From assembly GCA_947561715.1 (NCBI GenBank), contig OX387204.1, positions 3,911,001 through 3,975,000 of the forward strand: a stretch of 64,000 nt of DNA. The letters run 5' to 3'. Under the pieces are notes generated by a model. That model did no database searches, had not been told where the DNA came from, and saw nothing but the letters and a program-made list of their open reading frames with translations. Made by a program: the position numbers and the translations under genes. Of the stretch, positions 1 to 10,868 are shown piece by piece (the first letter of the stretch is position 1; each line of letters starts with the position of its first letter). Source of the DNA: Ascidia mentula (Eukaryota > Chordata > Ascidiacea > Phlebobranchia > Ascidiidae).

Positions 1-271
1 CTCCTATGCTTATGTCACATCAAACCTATGTTCTTGTATTATATTACTTCAAGCGCCTCATGATATCACGTGACATTATTGACCAATCAGCTCTCAGTAT
101 GAAGATTTTTAAAGCCCAGTGTGTACCTGTAAATTCATTCTATTTGATTCCATTCGATTCTACTTGTTTCATCGTATTACTGTTACACTGCTATTATTAC
201 TGAGACTCTACAAGGTATTCGCCGGTTTGGGATTTATTCCCACAGCCTGATAATAAACTGTTTATTCGGAT
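1..271. other. unassigned sequence left of duplicated block A
   Basis: No supportable coding exon is visible. The stretch ends exactly where block A homology begins, so it is the unique left flank of copy 1. The right part has a TTTATT/AATAAA-rich end that could be the edge of a transposon LTR, but no second copy is present here to prove it. Confidence 0.3.
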
Positions 272-517
272 ATGTATCTGACGTCACATTTCTCGTATGT
301 TATGTTGTGTTTACGTGGCATCTGTATTTTTATTAACGTCGAGTAATACGCCACGAACCCATTTCAACATACGGCGAATAACGCGCTGTTTATTGTATGC
401 ACGGAAGACAGCTAAATATCAGCGGTCACCCTATTTCGTGACACTTCGAGCAACAAGCTGTCTTTTTCAAATGAGTCACGGATCGGGCCGAACCCAAACG
501 ACCCTGTATGCATTTTC

Positions 518-525
518 TATATAAG
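518..525 (+). promoter_or_regulatory. TATA-like box in block A
   Basis: TATATAAG followed by an AT-rich stretch and an ATTCAGTC initiator-like site about 40 bases on. The same arrangement occurs in copy 2 at 14047-14054. It could be a plus-strand promoter or part of an LTR; no downstream plus-strand gene was found. Confidence 0.25.
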
Positions 526-973
526 CCACACATCTTGGGTAAAAGAATATATATATAATTCAGTCTTTGAAGAGAGCGATATTTCAGTCTATAACTCTAT
601 TCCATGATTTCTTTATAGACTCACAGACAGAGACTTTAGTACGCGTGGTTTGTACCGTTTTATTGTAATACTTGTGCGACTTTTATTTATGCATTAAACT
701 GACAGATTAACTTTGGTTTAGATAGTAGCCTTTTTATCAGGAGTCAGATATACGGCAGTGTTAGTATTTTGTGTAGACGTTGTGACGATGTTTTAAGAGA
801 TCACGCACGTTCAAATCAATGGCAAACAAAAATAAAAACATAATTCAGAATGTTAATCAAATTTAAATTGTTTAATAATGTAAATTTTGGTGAAATCAAA
901 GAATGATACACCAGCTGGCATCAAAGCCTCAGAAATTATGCTTTACTCTTTGGCAATATAGAAAACTACTTAC

Positions 974-1117
974 TTCTTTTAAACACTTGTTGGCATGAAG
1001 CAGAAGCAAGAGCTGATCCTGAATCAGTTTTCGCTTTTCTGGATCAACCATACTAGATCCAGTGCTGTTGGGTATTCTGTTCACTTGTTGACCTACCTGC
1101 TGAGCCCCTCAAGGTTG
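974..1117 (-). pseudogene. p300/CBP TAZ1 N-terminal exon, copy 1, with nonsense codon
   Basis: The minus-strand exon lies between a TTTCAATTTTAG acceptor and a GTAAGTAG donor. Its frame reads VDPEKRKLIQDQLLLLLHA, matching the opening of the TAZ1 zinc finger of p300/CBP (DPEKRKLIQQQLVLLLHA). The third codon is TGA in this copy, whereas copy 2 at 14501-14644 reads through with GGA. The remaining TAZ1 exons with the other zinc ligands are not seen downstream. The exon sits 3' of the KIX exons on the same strand, the reverse of the normal p300/CBP order, so it is a rearranged fragment. I treat this copy as a pseudo-exon. Confidence 0.75.
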
Positions 1118-1771
1118 CTAAAATTGAAAAAAATATTTTATTGAAGAAGCAGAGGTTTGTTGGCAAAAATTTTTTTTATATATCATAACACATAAAATGA
1201 TTTGAATGGAATTTATGTGCAAAAAAGCCATACTATTGGAGAATGGTATCTTCGTATTTGTGTTTTTCCAACGGGTTTCTTTCCGTTTTTCACGATTTTT
1301 TTATGCCAAGCTCTTCTTGGTCTCTTTCAAGAACATTATTTATTTTGAAAAGCTGAAAAAAGCCTGATTCGGTTGCCATATAGGAACAAAGCATTTTTTT
1401 TCTGCCACATAGTAAGGAATTTATTCTTTCTCTGATTGGCACTCTTTTGCAAAAGACTGACTTTTGTAATGTAAACAGTACACAAGCTTTCGCGATTTTC
1501 CCTCGCTTCGTCAGGTGTAAATAAACACAATGCGATACAAAAAAAACAAGCGCAAGGCGGTCGAAGAAAAAAGGCACTGTAAACGATAAGCTGCCGTTAG
1601 TTGGCGTCGTCGTGTTGCTGCGTCGTTCCTGCGGCATCGTCGTGTTGATAATGGCTCAGGAATCCCCAATCTCTGTTGAGCTAGTAAGGAATTTATAAGT
1701 TTAAAATATAAGTAATGCATGTGCATGATCCATTGGGAAAAAGCTTCATGCCAAGTTATCTGCATAATACC
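1118..1771. other. gap between KIX and TAZ1 exons of block A copy 1
   Basis: Non-coding as far as I can see. Minus-strand open frames here are not maintained between the two copies and have no recognisable domain. Confidence 0.5.
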
Positions 1772-2716
1772 TCAAGAACTGCTGCTTTCTTGTCTTTTTT
1801 CCTCCAGCCCCTTCTGAATCTTGTAAATTTTCTCTACAAGGAGGTGATAGTATTCCTCCTACAAAACAACGCTCATCAAATAAATTTCTAAAACGCTTAT
1901 GACGACAAACCGAGCAGGTTGATATTCGAACAAATGCCAGATAAAAACAATTCTGCAACTAACCCTCGAGCTTGCTTGTTCATACATTATTCCCTCCACT
2001 TTGCGTGCAAAGCTAAGAAGCTTCACCATGTTTTGATCACTCACGGTTATTTTGTCTGGGCTAGGAAAAATGTTCTGATACCTGATAGACAAAATAAAGT
2101 CAGTTGGAGTTAGCTATAAAGATCCATAGTTGAATTTGATCCACAACACAATATCATTTATTGTTCTAGTTCTGGTTTATTTATATAGCCACCTACAATT
2201 TAGCACAATTAAATTTTAATATTTGTTTTTTACACTTACAGTTTTTGGACAAGATAATTTCGTAACTCATCGTTCACTTGACTGTGCCATTCCAGTGTGA
2301 CACTTGGCTGGTTCATTGGTTCATTGGTTCCACTACAGAAACATATAATTATTACTTTAGCACCAGGCATGTGTTTGCAACCTAAAACACATTCATAAGT
2401 AAACAGACTTACTCAGTAGCTGATACATTCATTGCATTCGTGTTTGGTATGGAGTTATCCATGGGCCCACCATCACCAATTGATCCTTGTGCAAGCAATA
2501 TGTTGTTATCTATGCAACAAAATTGGTTATTTTTCTGTGAAAGTTTATAAAAATTACAGCTTTTGTACCCGATTGAGCTGGCTTTGGTTCCCATGCACTG
2601 TTCAAACCCAACACCTCCTGAACCTGCTGATTGTCAAATGAAATAGAGGTCTTCGGCATTTGAGCAGTAGGTATTTCGCCTGCACCTTCAGCCATGGTCA
2701 TTGTAGGATACAGATC
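1772..2716 (-). pseudogene. p300/CBP-type KIX-domain mini-gene, copy 1 (degenerating)
   Basis: Five minus-strand exons join in phase: 2569-2716 (or from an ATG at 2701 or 2695), 2413-2509, 2240-2332, 1964-2081 and 1772-1858, ending at a TGA. The last three encode a whole KIX domain, the three-helix co-activator module that binds KID-type activators such as CREB: EWHSQVNDELRNYLVQKL, then IFPSPDK and FARKVEGIMYEQASSR, then EEYYHLLVEKIYKIQKGLEE. The first two resemble the TAZ1-KIX linker. Compared with copy 2, this copy has off-consensus changes at conserved positions (KLY for KLV, LLVEK for LLAEK, QKGLEE for QKELEE), and a companion exon carries a stop. Splice sites are intact, so it could still be transcribed. 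No bromodomain or acetyltransferase exons follow. Confidence 0.75.
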
Positions 2717-4263
2717 CTTAATTGCAGTGTACTTTTTTATATGCGTGCAATTCTCAAACCTTTTATTCCAATTTGCAGTTTCACAGCAAACAGATAAATA
2801 AAACCAGAACAAACACGATTTAAAACTAAATGCCTACACGGCTCCACCTTATTCAAATAGAATGCAACTTATCACAGCCAAGAAGGCATTAAAATAACAT
2901 ACAAATAACTAGATTGCAATGGATACACTAACACAACATTACAAGCACGCGCACAACCCAAACAAACCAACACTGGCTGCAATCTTTGTTTCGCTGGATT
3001 CCATTCTTACGTCTGTACAGAACTAAACCGGCAACAAGGCACTTTCCTTTGCCCGCCAAACTGTAATATTTGTCTCACCCAGTGAAACGCAACTAAGCCT
3101 ATTTAGCTGTTTGCTGAAGGTTGTATGATGGCACACTGGCTTGGAGTGTGCGCTTAATTATTAACATAACGCAAACGTCGTTGCACCAGTACCAACGCCA
3201 TAAAGATAGTTTAACCATTTTGTCCCAAGTTTTTATTGATTTAAACAATGCCATTAAATTGGTTCCAAAACTTGATAGTTGGTAACATTGCAATAACACA
3301 AAATTGAAAGGTTTATGTAAAATTGTCTGTTGTAGATGCGTGTTCTATTTTAGAAAACTCCGTGTAGACCTGACACCATTTCAGCATAACAATCTTTTAT
3401 TGAGATGGCAAAAACTTGACAGACATCAAACAGCAAAATCAAGAGTTCAGTTATCAATTTAAACGTTCGGTATCGAAATAGTCAGAATGGCATTGAGTTG
3501 AGTTGTTAGAGTAATCTGGTCTTTAGACAATGCATTACATCGCTTTTTAAACCCGCTTGCAACTTTCTTTCATACATAAAGCTTCTTCAAGTTAAAAATG
3601 CCTCCAGGTCAAGTCATGATGTGCCAGCGCGCTATAACTGCGTCCAGACAAGGCGGAGACACTGACACGTTTTTATCGGGGTCGCAAGCGAGTTAATTGT
3701 TTTAGAGCGATGGTCGTGAAAGTTTTAAATAGTCATTCAGTGTTACGTGAATGCGTGAGTAAACGCTCCAGGGTATAAAATTTCCAGAAACATAACATCG
3801 GCAAGTAATCAACGTACATTATAAAAATACATATTAAAAATACACATGTGTGTTCACTACACTGTTACGAATCCAAATTTTTTTAAAAATACCGACAAAA
3901 TTAAAGGGTTTATATTATTTTTATATATTATTAATTTTTAGTATATTATTTATCAACTAAAATTTAAAATAGTGCTTCAAGTACAAAATATAAGTATCAT
4001 TTGCCCCTGATCCACTGTGTTTCTTTGTCGCGACAAAGCAATATTTTGAACGTTAACAAATTGCTCTCTAGCTCCACATGAGACCACTATGATTCCATTT
4101 AAAGAAATTTACGTAAACCACACGAGGCAAGCACCTTGGAAGAGCTTCTTTGCGACCTGTCTGTTTTGTTGTTCATATGACATTCTCTCAGTAAAATATG
4201 TGCATCAAACCGTGCCATTGATTTCATAACTCTTCTTTTTTTGTTACACATTAGTCTACTTAC
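2717..4263. other. intergenic, AT-rich; possible minus-strand poly(A) signal
   Basis: I looked here for downstream claudin exons (TM2-TM4) on the minus strand and found none that I could support. A minus-strand AATAAA lies near 3397-3402. The segment 3840-4000 is strongly AT-rich. The rest holds no recognisable element. Confidence 0.4.
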
Positions 4264-4528
4264 TGTAAATGTAGCCTGTATAACCGGAGTTGTACCCGCC
4301 AGAACTGCCCATAAATATTTGCAGTTGAAAGCATTGCGAGAATTGTTGACCTTCTTTAACGCAAGGTAGAAACAGGCCCTCAAACATCCATATATTTGTC
4401 ATGACAACCGCACTGCTCCATTGGTAAGTGGTTCGCCAATATGGAGCAGCAAGTATAAATGTTTTCATAAGAAAAGCGAACAGAGCAAGAATAAAAGCTG
4501 CGTTGCGTGTCTTCGATGATGGCGGCAT
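4264..4528 (-). CDS. claudin-like first exon, most 3' of three
   Basis: Partial CDS of 88 codons from an ATG at 4528 to a GTAAGTAG donor, leaving one base (phase 1). It encodes a short N-terminus (MPPSSKTRN), a first membrane helix (AAFILALFAFLMKTFILAA) and the start of the first extracellular loop with the claudin signature W...G-L-F-x-x-C...C (PYWRTTY, EGLFLPC, QCFQL). Claudins are four-helix proteins of tight junctions; this exon carries only helix 1 and most of loop 1. No second exon follows within the window. The same design and phase occur in the exons at 5215-5512 and 6304-6574, which suggests alternative first exons of one gene or a tandem family that has lost its 3' parts. Confidence 0.7.
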
Positions 4529-4785
4529 TTTACAAGATAGTTTGTTCAAGTTTCTACTGCTACGAATATATATCAAATAAATATGGTAAAACGACAAGAT
4601 ATACGGAAAAATTGATTAAAAACCAAAACAGAGTATAAACTGTTTTTTACGCTTTGCTGAACGTTTGTCAGAGCTATTTGAGTCACAAATTTCTAACAAA
4701 GTGAGTTAAAAAAACAACTATTTTCGTAAATCTACGTAGTTATTAAAAAAACTTGTGCAATCTGCCTACAGAGGGTCAACTGTTT

Positions 4786-4886
4786 CGACATATGAGGTCT
4801 CATCAGTGCAGCTGGTGTGACTATCAGACGACTTTGTCGACCAAACGGCCAAGCAAAGACTTCCACTTTGTGGTGACTATACAATT
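4786..4886. repeat. dispersed MITE-like repeat, copy 1
   Basis: It shares GTGCAGCTGGTGTGACTAT, GGCCAAGCAAAGACTTCCAC and TTTGTGGTGACTAT with copies at 45043-45125 (in an atypical PKC intron) and 22892-22974. Function unknown; three diverged copies at unlinked sites mark it as a mobile or MITE-like family. Confidence 0.6.
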
Positions 4887-5214
4887 ACCGTCATCCGTTG
4901 GGCACCAAACTAGGTGCAACCTTACGGAGAAAATTATAAAAACGTTTGAAAAAAAATATTTTAATGTTACGAATAGACGCCAAAAAACTAATTTTCGCTC
5001 TGCTTTGCCTTGAAACAGAATAACCAACTTCCACTTAGCCCGCCGAAACTCAACTGACGTTTCAGGATGATCGCGTGATACATACGAGAATGTACGTCGC
5101 AATACCGCGACCGCCCCCATAAATTATACTAAGCTTGGAGATCATTGGTTCGCAGCGTTTCCCAGCAACGATCGTCAATCGGAATAAAATTCTCATTAGT
5201 TGGTGTTTACTTAC

Positions 5215-5512
5215 AATAGTTACCCATCCTCATAGCGCTGCCCGATCCATACCATCCACCAGTGTTGTAGGTGGAATACATTGGTAGCTGGAAACATTGG
5301 TTGTGGCCTTGATAACCAGAGCTTTGCACACAGGTGAGAAATACTCCCTCGTACGTGTAAATGGTGGACATGGCCGATGCGCTGCCCCAAGATGACGTCA
5401 CACGCCACCATGGCCCAGCCAGAACGAACGTGATTAATAGAAACGATACAATGGCAGTCACAAGCAATACACGCCGTAGAAGAGATGATAGAGGAGAAAC
5501 TTTCTCAGACAT
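5215..5512 (-). CDS. claudin-like first exon, middle of three
   Basis: Partial CDS of 99 codons from an ATG at 5512 to a GTAAGTAAAC donor, phase 1. A cytosolic start (MSEKVSPLSSLL) leads into helix 1 (VLLVTAIVSFLLITFVLAG), then loop 1 with PWWRVTS, EGVFLTC and the second cysteine in QCFQLP, the claudin W/C/C pattern with GVF in place of GLW. A Gly/Tyr-rich tail (YNTGGWYGSGS) precedes the splice site, as in its two neighbours. No downstream exon lies between it and the next first exon, so any partner exon must be shared and further 3'. Confidence 0.72.
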
Positions 5513-6303
5513 TACAAACCTGTTTCAGTTCACCAATTAAGTAACTAAAATTCAAAAAATATTTATCGTTTTTGCTGACTGGTTGTTTCATGATAACACC
5601 ACAATATATAACCTCCTTCTAAACGATACCATAAAAATGTAAGGGTGTATCATTAAAAAGTGCTTAAACGCGTCAAACAAAATTGTATAATACTTAAAAT
5701 TTCTAACTCTCTACAGCTGCCTAACTTACGTTGAGACATAACAGATAATCGTTAACAATACAAATGACGTCACCAAAATGCTAAGCCTGCTGAATGGACG
5801 ACTTATTACTTGGCTAACATAAAACGCATTTATTTCGACTGTGCCTTGCCATCACCGTACAAGAAGACATACGTCATTCAATAAATATCGCATCCACAAC
5901 ACACCCGTAGCAACACGTGGATATGCATTTCCCAGCAACCGATTTATTTGTTCGAATTTATAATGAAACTTTCAGGCCGTTCACCCTTGATGTAAATATC
6001 GCGTATCCATTCGAAATAAGTCAAACCCAGCCAGAAATTTCACCATGCTTTATAGTTATGTATCGCTTTGCCGTTAAACAGCTGGACAAATATGGGTATA
6101 TGCTCATATGGTTCAGTAACTTCTTGGCCAGGCAGATTTTTAGAAAATATTCCTTTCAGAAATTAAGAAATAGTAACTTTATCAAACGGTTGTTTTTCCA
6201 AACTCAAACGCCTTTAACGACCGAAATGTTTTTAGAGTGTGTTGGCCTTACTACGAATTTTAACAGCGAAATGTTTTATAAGACTAATTAATCAAAACCT
6301 TAC

Positions 6304-6574
6304 CATAAATTTGATTATAGTAATATCCAGAACTATTGTACGAAGTGTAGCTAGTGCCTGACATTCCCATCTGAACGCACTGAATGTTTCTTCCTGCGAA
6401 CAAACACGACATCCATAATCCCTCAAAGGCTTGTACAGTGTTGTAGATCTGATCTGAAGCCTGATTGGACGACTCCCTCCAAAATGGGGCAACAAATACA
6501 AACGTTACAGCAAGAAAGGTAAAAATCCCGGCTGCCACGTAAAAGAGTCTAAGTTCAGATCTACCGGTTTCCAT
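6304..6574 (-). CDS. claudin-like first exon, most 5' of three
   Basis: Partial CDS of 90 codons from an ATG at 6574 to a GTAAGG donor, phase 1. It encodes helix 1 (FYVAAGIFTFLAVTFVFVA) and loop 1 with PFWRESS, the canonical EGLWMSC and a second cysteine in IQCVQMG; this is the closest of the three to W-GLW-C-C. The tail is Tyr/Ser-rich (YTSYNSSGYYYNQIYG). A foldback element sits about 330 bases upstream, in what would be its promoter. Confidence 0.75.
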
Positions 6575-6905
6575 TGTTCGAATTGAACTGTGATGATGAA
6601 GGAGATTGTCACAGTTTGATTAAGAAATGTTAGCAAGCTCTTTAGCGACACCACATTTGAGTGTGCAGATATCATGCAAAACTTATCGATGTCAAGTCTA
6701 AAGGTTCTAACTGAGCGCAAGCGCCATCGACATTTTCTATGTTCCCCGGCCATTAGGCCTACCTACTTTCGAAATTGTCCAACGTGGTTTCCTGGTAAAC
6801 AATTCCCGAGGTCTATTTACATTGTGCGGCACCGTCCAATCCCAAACCAATTACTGCAATAATGCTTTGGGCGTCATTTCATTCTCCCTTCCAGACTATT
6901 TGCTT

Positions 6906-7338
6906 GGGAAAAAATACTTACGTAGACAAGTCAGGTAAGACTCGCCTTTTTCTTGTCTCTCTCTTTCTCTCACGTAGACAAGTCAGGTAAGACTCGCCTT
7001 TTTCTCGTCTTTCTCTCTTTAACATGTTTGGCGGAAACTTACATGTGTTTAACTCATTTTCTTGAAAGTAAACCAACACAAACAAATGTTTAGTAGTTTG
7101 CACGTCATAGACAAAGGTTTGTTTTTGCAACAAGAAACTTTTTCGTGTCCTACGCCAATTACGTTCCCACGAAACCATACCCGCCTTGTCTACGTAAGTC
7201 TAAGAGAGAGAGAGAGAGAGACAAGAAAAAGGCAAGTCTTACCTACTAGTCTAATACCCGACTTCTCTATGAAGTCTGAGAGAGAGAGACGAGAAAAAGG
7301 CGAGTCTTACCTGACTTGTCTACGTAAGTATTTTTTCC
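6906..7338. mobile_element. 433-bp foldback element with 8-bp target duplication
   Basis: The left end (GGGAAAAAATACTTACGTAG) and right end (CTACGTAAGTATTTTTTCC) are inverted copies, with the match continuing through GACAAGTCAGGTAAGACTC and a CT/GA-rich tract, about 60 bases in all. Each arm is itself doubled (6916 and 6971 on the left, about 7183 and 7260 on the right). Both flanks carry ATTTGCTT (6898-6905 and 7339-7346), an 8-bp target duplication as made by hAT-type transposases. There is no coding capacity, so it is a non-autonomous MITE/foldback element. Confidence 0.85.
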
Positions 7339-7346
7339 ATTTGCTT

Positions 7347-7648
7347 GCCTCGTTTTGTCAGTATAATCACGTGCTTACGCATTCACAATGATTGGGTAAT
7401 TACAATTTTTGCCCATCGACATTGCTTTCCTCTACAATTCTGCTTATATTGCGCTTTCATTTTCATGTTCGTGTGTTTAACTTTTTACACATTACCGCTA
7501 CATCCGACTTAGTTCAGCCACCCATCCGGTCAGCTACTCAACAACCATTATTTGGTTCTTAGCTGTACCTTTCGTCTCACATATAATGTTTGAAAAATTG
7601 TGCAATTTATGATGACGAAAAATAAACAAATCTTAAATCTTGAATCTT
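7347..7648 (+). mobile_element. possible 3' end of a LINE
   Basis: The stretch ends in AATAAACAAATCTTAAATCTTGAATCTTAA, a short tandem of (A)AATCTT units like the microsatellite tails of CR1/L2-type LINEs, abutting the truncated Pao/BEL reverse transcriptase. No coding region remains. The assignment rests on the tail only. Confidence 0.3.
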
Positions 7649-7649
7649 A

Positions 7650-9566
7650 AGGGGTCGTACACTTGACTCATCATTGACAAAACCCCCCTACGGGTATATG
7701 GCTTTGGTGATATGTTTACTCTAAACCCAAAAGAATCCTTAACTATGTCCCATCGGACACCCAGTGTACGACCAACTAACTGGTGTTCAAAGTCTAAATC
7801 AAGGAAGGAAATATTGTGGTTTGAGCCAGGAAGTGACTCAAGAACCTCTGAAGAATTGCTTACAAATTTAGTCAAATGAAAGCCCCCCACATCCAATATT
7901 GTGGTAACGTCCCTTACCAAGGTAATTGCTTGCTTCGTAGAAGCGACTGACACCAGCCAATCATCCACATAAAAATTGTTTGAAACACTCTTTGCAGCAT
8001 CTTCACCAACAAGATGGCTGTTATCCGACACGGTCTTTTTCAATGCAAAACTTGCACAGCTGGGAGAACTTGTTGCTCCAAACAGGTGGACCATCATTTG
8101 ATAATCAACTGGTGGCTTTGTGAAATCACCTGGAGGCCATCAAAGAAACCGCAAAGAGTCACAATCCACAGGCAGGACTCTAACCTGATGAAACATGGCT
8201 TTAATATCCGCTATAATTGCCACAGGGTCTTGGCGAAAGCGTAAAAGCACACCAACAAGAGAGTTGGTCAAATCAGGGCCGTGAAACAGATTGTCATTAA
8301 GAGATGTTCGTTGGAACGTTGCTGCACAGTCAAATACAATGCGAAACTTCTTCCCAGTGGCATGATGAGGAATATACCACGTTTTGTCAGTACGCTTCAG
8401 ACATACATCCGGAATCCGACGAGCAAATCCTTTTCAATGCAATCGGCAATCTTCTTCTTATATTGCTCACAAAGCTTCTCGTCATTCTGTGAGCGACGCA
8501 TAAGGTTCTTTAGTCTCCTCTCTGCCATATTTCTATTGTACGGCAGCTTTAGGTTATTAGACTTCCAGGGCAGGCTCATTTGGTAATGTCCATCCACCAA
8601 AGTGGCCGTGCTTTCCATCACAGCAAGAGCCCGCTTGTCCTCCAATGAGTATGTGGGCTTATGACCTCCCTGATCCATGAAGTCTCGTCCAAATATTTCA
8701 TCAAGTTGAACACACTGATCACAGCTAGTCTGTACAAAATTTGCTGATGCTTGAGGCTTTCCCCTGGTGCGTTCTGTACCAAACAGACACCATCCCAGTG
8801 GTGTATGTAATGCATCAGGTTCTCCATGACCTCCACGGATAATCTCCGTATATTCATGAACTTCAGGCAGATCAGCTGCCAGCAATAAATCTCCCCAACA
8901 TTTCGAACCACATGTAAGTCTAAATGGCTAGTATGTGGGTATCTTAAACTGTCTTCGCCAACAGGAATGCTCCCAGCCAAGCTGGGTAATTTCGGAACAA
9001 CCCTAACATCAGTTAGGTCATAGACGGCATTAGCGTGTTGTCCCACACCATGAACAGAAAGAGTCACACAACAACTATCAATCTTATGCGTCCCCGCTAT
9101 AGTTTCAATAGACAAAGGATTCAACCTGCCACTAAGCCCAAGCTTATCCATTAGACGAGAAGAGCACAGGGTCGTATTAGCACCATTATCCAAAAATGCA
9201 TATGTAAGTACACATTTATCCGACGTAACGGTACGTACCTTGACGGGCACAACTTTCAATCGCACATTAAATGATCGAGCAGTAGACGTTGAAGCAACAA
9301 AACCGACCCCATTTACCGTATCTGGGTCAATGGCGGCACTTGAGCTTCGCCCCTTCCGTGACTGTCCCAATACATTGTTAATCTTGCTCCAATGTAGCAG
9401 TGTATGATGCGACTTGCCACAACCTTTTACTTGGCATGTCTCTTCAGATGGACATGCATCAATGTAGTGTCCAGCCCCAAGGCACTTAAAGCACAGTCTG
9501 CAACGACGGGCCAACTGGTATTTCTCCTTGAGGGACCGTCCTATAAATGACTTGCAATCCTTTAAG
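7650..9566 (-). mobile_element. Pao/BEL retrotransposon remnant (gag zinc knuckle, protease, RT)
   Basis: Minus-strand fragments in several frames encode, in order, a zinc knuckle (CFKCLGAGHYIDAC, CX2CX4HX4C, near 9480), a Pao-type aspartic protease core (AFLDNGANTTLCSSRLMD, near 9160-9200), the protease-RT linker (LPEVHEYTEI, GWCLFGTE) and a reverse transcriptase with YVDD (near 7965). The copy is dead: frames are broken between 8097 and 8397 and near 8880, the RNase H and integrase regions are missing beyond RGVLSMMSQVYDPL at 7650, and a hAT element interrupts gag at 9567. No LTR pair was recognised. Confidence 0.85.
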
Positions 9567-10868
9567 CCAGCGGTTCTTAAACTTTTTTGCTCGCGGCCCC
9601 CTATCACTATTTGTCAAATCCTGCGACCCCCCACAACCCGAAAAGATACACGACCCCACAACCCGAAAAAATTTCAAGATCAACTCTTGAGCTATTTATT
9701 TTTATTAACACTCGTCAATGGGAGGGATGGGATTGCTTTTTTGAAACCAGGTGTTTAATGGGTGGCTTTGTGGACGACAATGCACATCGCAGATCGGCTG
9801 CACAGTCGAGTTTGTTGCGTGCTTTTGTCTTTACACTTACAAGTGCAGAAAACTCACTTTCACACAAATGAGTTGTAGAAAATGGAAGTAGAGTGCGCAA
9901 TGCCACACTGTAGCCAACTTTCCTGTACAACTGCACGTATTTCACCCAGAAATCGGTGAGAGGCATGGCTTCGAAGTCGTCTTTTGCGGTCGAGCTAAAC
10001 TTCAATTCCAAGAATTCTTCCTGCAAATCATCCGAAAGAAGGTCTTCATTGAGACGAAAAGGATTTCTAGTCACCTTCCAATCTGGCAATTCAGTGCTGG
10101 CGAGTTCTGGGAAATACCGTTCAAATTCAACAATTAAAAGTTGAAGATGCGCTTCCATTTCGTTCTTAAGCTCGTCCTTCAGGTCAGCATCGTTTTTATC
10201 GAGGGCTGCATCTAGGTTTGTAAATGAAGCCGCGTTCCCACGTTGAACTCGACGAAGCCACAGTCCCAGTTTCGCTATAAAACCACGTATGATGTCGGTG
10301 TGATTAATGCGGTTGCTATTCTTTCCTTGCAAGTGACGATTCAGTGTATTGAGGGCTTCAAAAATGTCAACGAGGTATGCCAATGACAGTTGAAAGCCGT
10401 CTGGGGTGAAAGTGTGAAAACAGAGTCTTGTGATCCGAATCCATTTCCTTGCACAACTTGGCAAACAACCTCGTGTTGACAGCACTTGCCTTGACGTAGT
10501 TGACAATTTTTATGACAATTGTCAGCTTATAGCTTAATGCAGATGGTAAAGTCTTGGATGCCAGAGCTTCCAGGTGGATTACGCAGTTAGTGCCGACTGC
10601 GTTTGGACTTTTTTTCTTCATCCTTGTAATAAATCCACTTCGACAACCAAGCATTGCAGGGGCACCATCAGTGCAAACACCTACAAGGTTTTCCCATCTC
10701 AAAGAGTTGTTGTCAAAGTAACAAGCAACAGCTTCGTGAGGTGTTTTATGGTCATCATGAGATTCAGGTATCACCTTACTGTATAAGACGGCAATCATGT
10801 ATATTCTTTCTATAGCATCTGAAAGAATGACTGCTCGTGATTTCGAAATTAATTGTTTGTTAGCTTAC
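9567..10868 (-). mobile_element. hAT transposon remnant (ZBED/SCAND3-type transposase)
   Basis: One end is a typical hAT terminus, CAGCGGTTCTTAAACTTTTT followed by the C-rich CGCGGCCCCC tract, inserted in the Pao gag. Minus-strand frames encode a hAT transposase: GVCTDGAPAMLGCRSGFITR and HLEALASKTLP in 10367-10798, then LAYLVDIFEALNTLNRHLQG and the C-terminal dimerisation region (TTHLCESEFSALVSVKTKAR) in 9715-10506. The frames differ and roughly 35 residues around the expected VRWLSRG segment are missing, so the copy is inactive. A small intron-like CAG|GTAAGC...TTTCAG lies at about 10815-10868. Only the part right of 10738 is shared with copy 2 of block B. Confidence 0.8.

Larger units (their letters stand above)
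272..2884. repeat. duplicated block A, copy 1
   Basis: This block is repeated in direct orientation at 13801-16392. Homology starts at the shared ATGTATCTGAC and stops after CAGCCAAGAAG. Divergence is uneven: long nearly identical stretches alternate with patches such as around 1890-1930 with several changes in 40 bases. It contains p300/CBP-derived exons on the minus strand. The first 560 bases hold a TATATAAG box at 518-525 but no exon I can support. Confidence 0.9.

Noticed and set aside
1290-1637. Minus-strand frame between KIX and TAZ1 exons
   Set aside because: Frame and length differ between the copies, and composition is that of AT-rich non-coding DNA.
5917-6291. 124-codon plus-strand frame between claudin exons
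   Set aside because: No similarity, and it lies in the presumed promoter of the middle claudin exon on the other strand.
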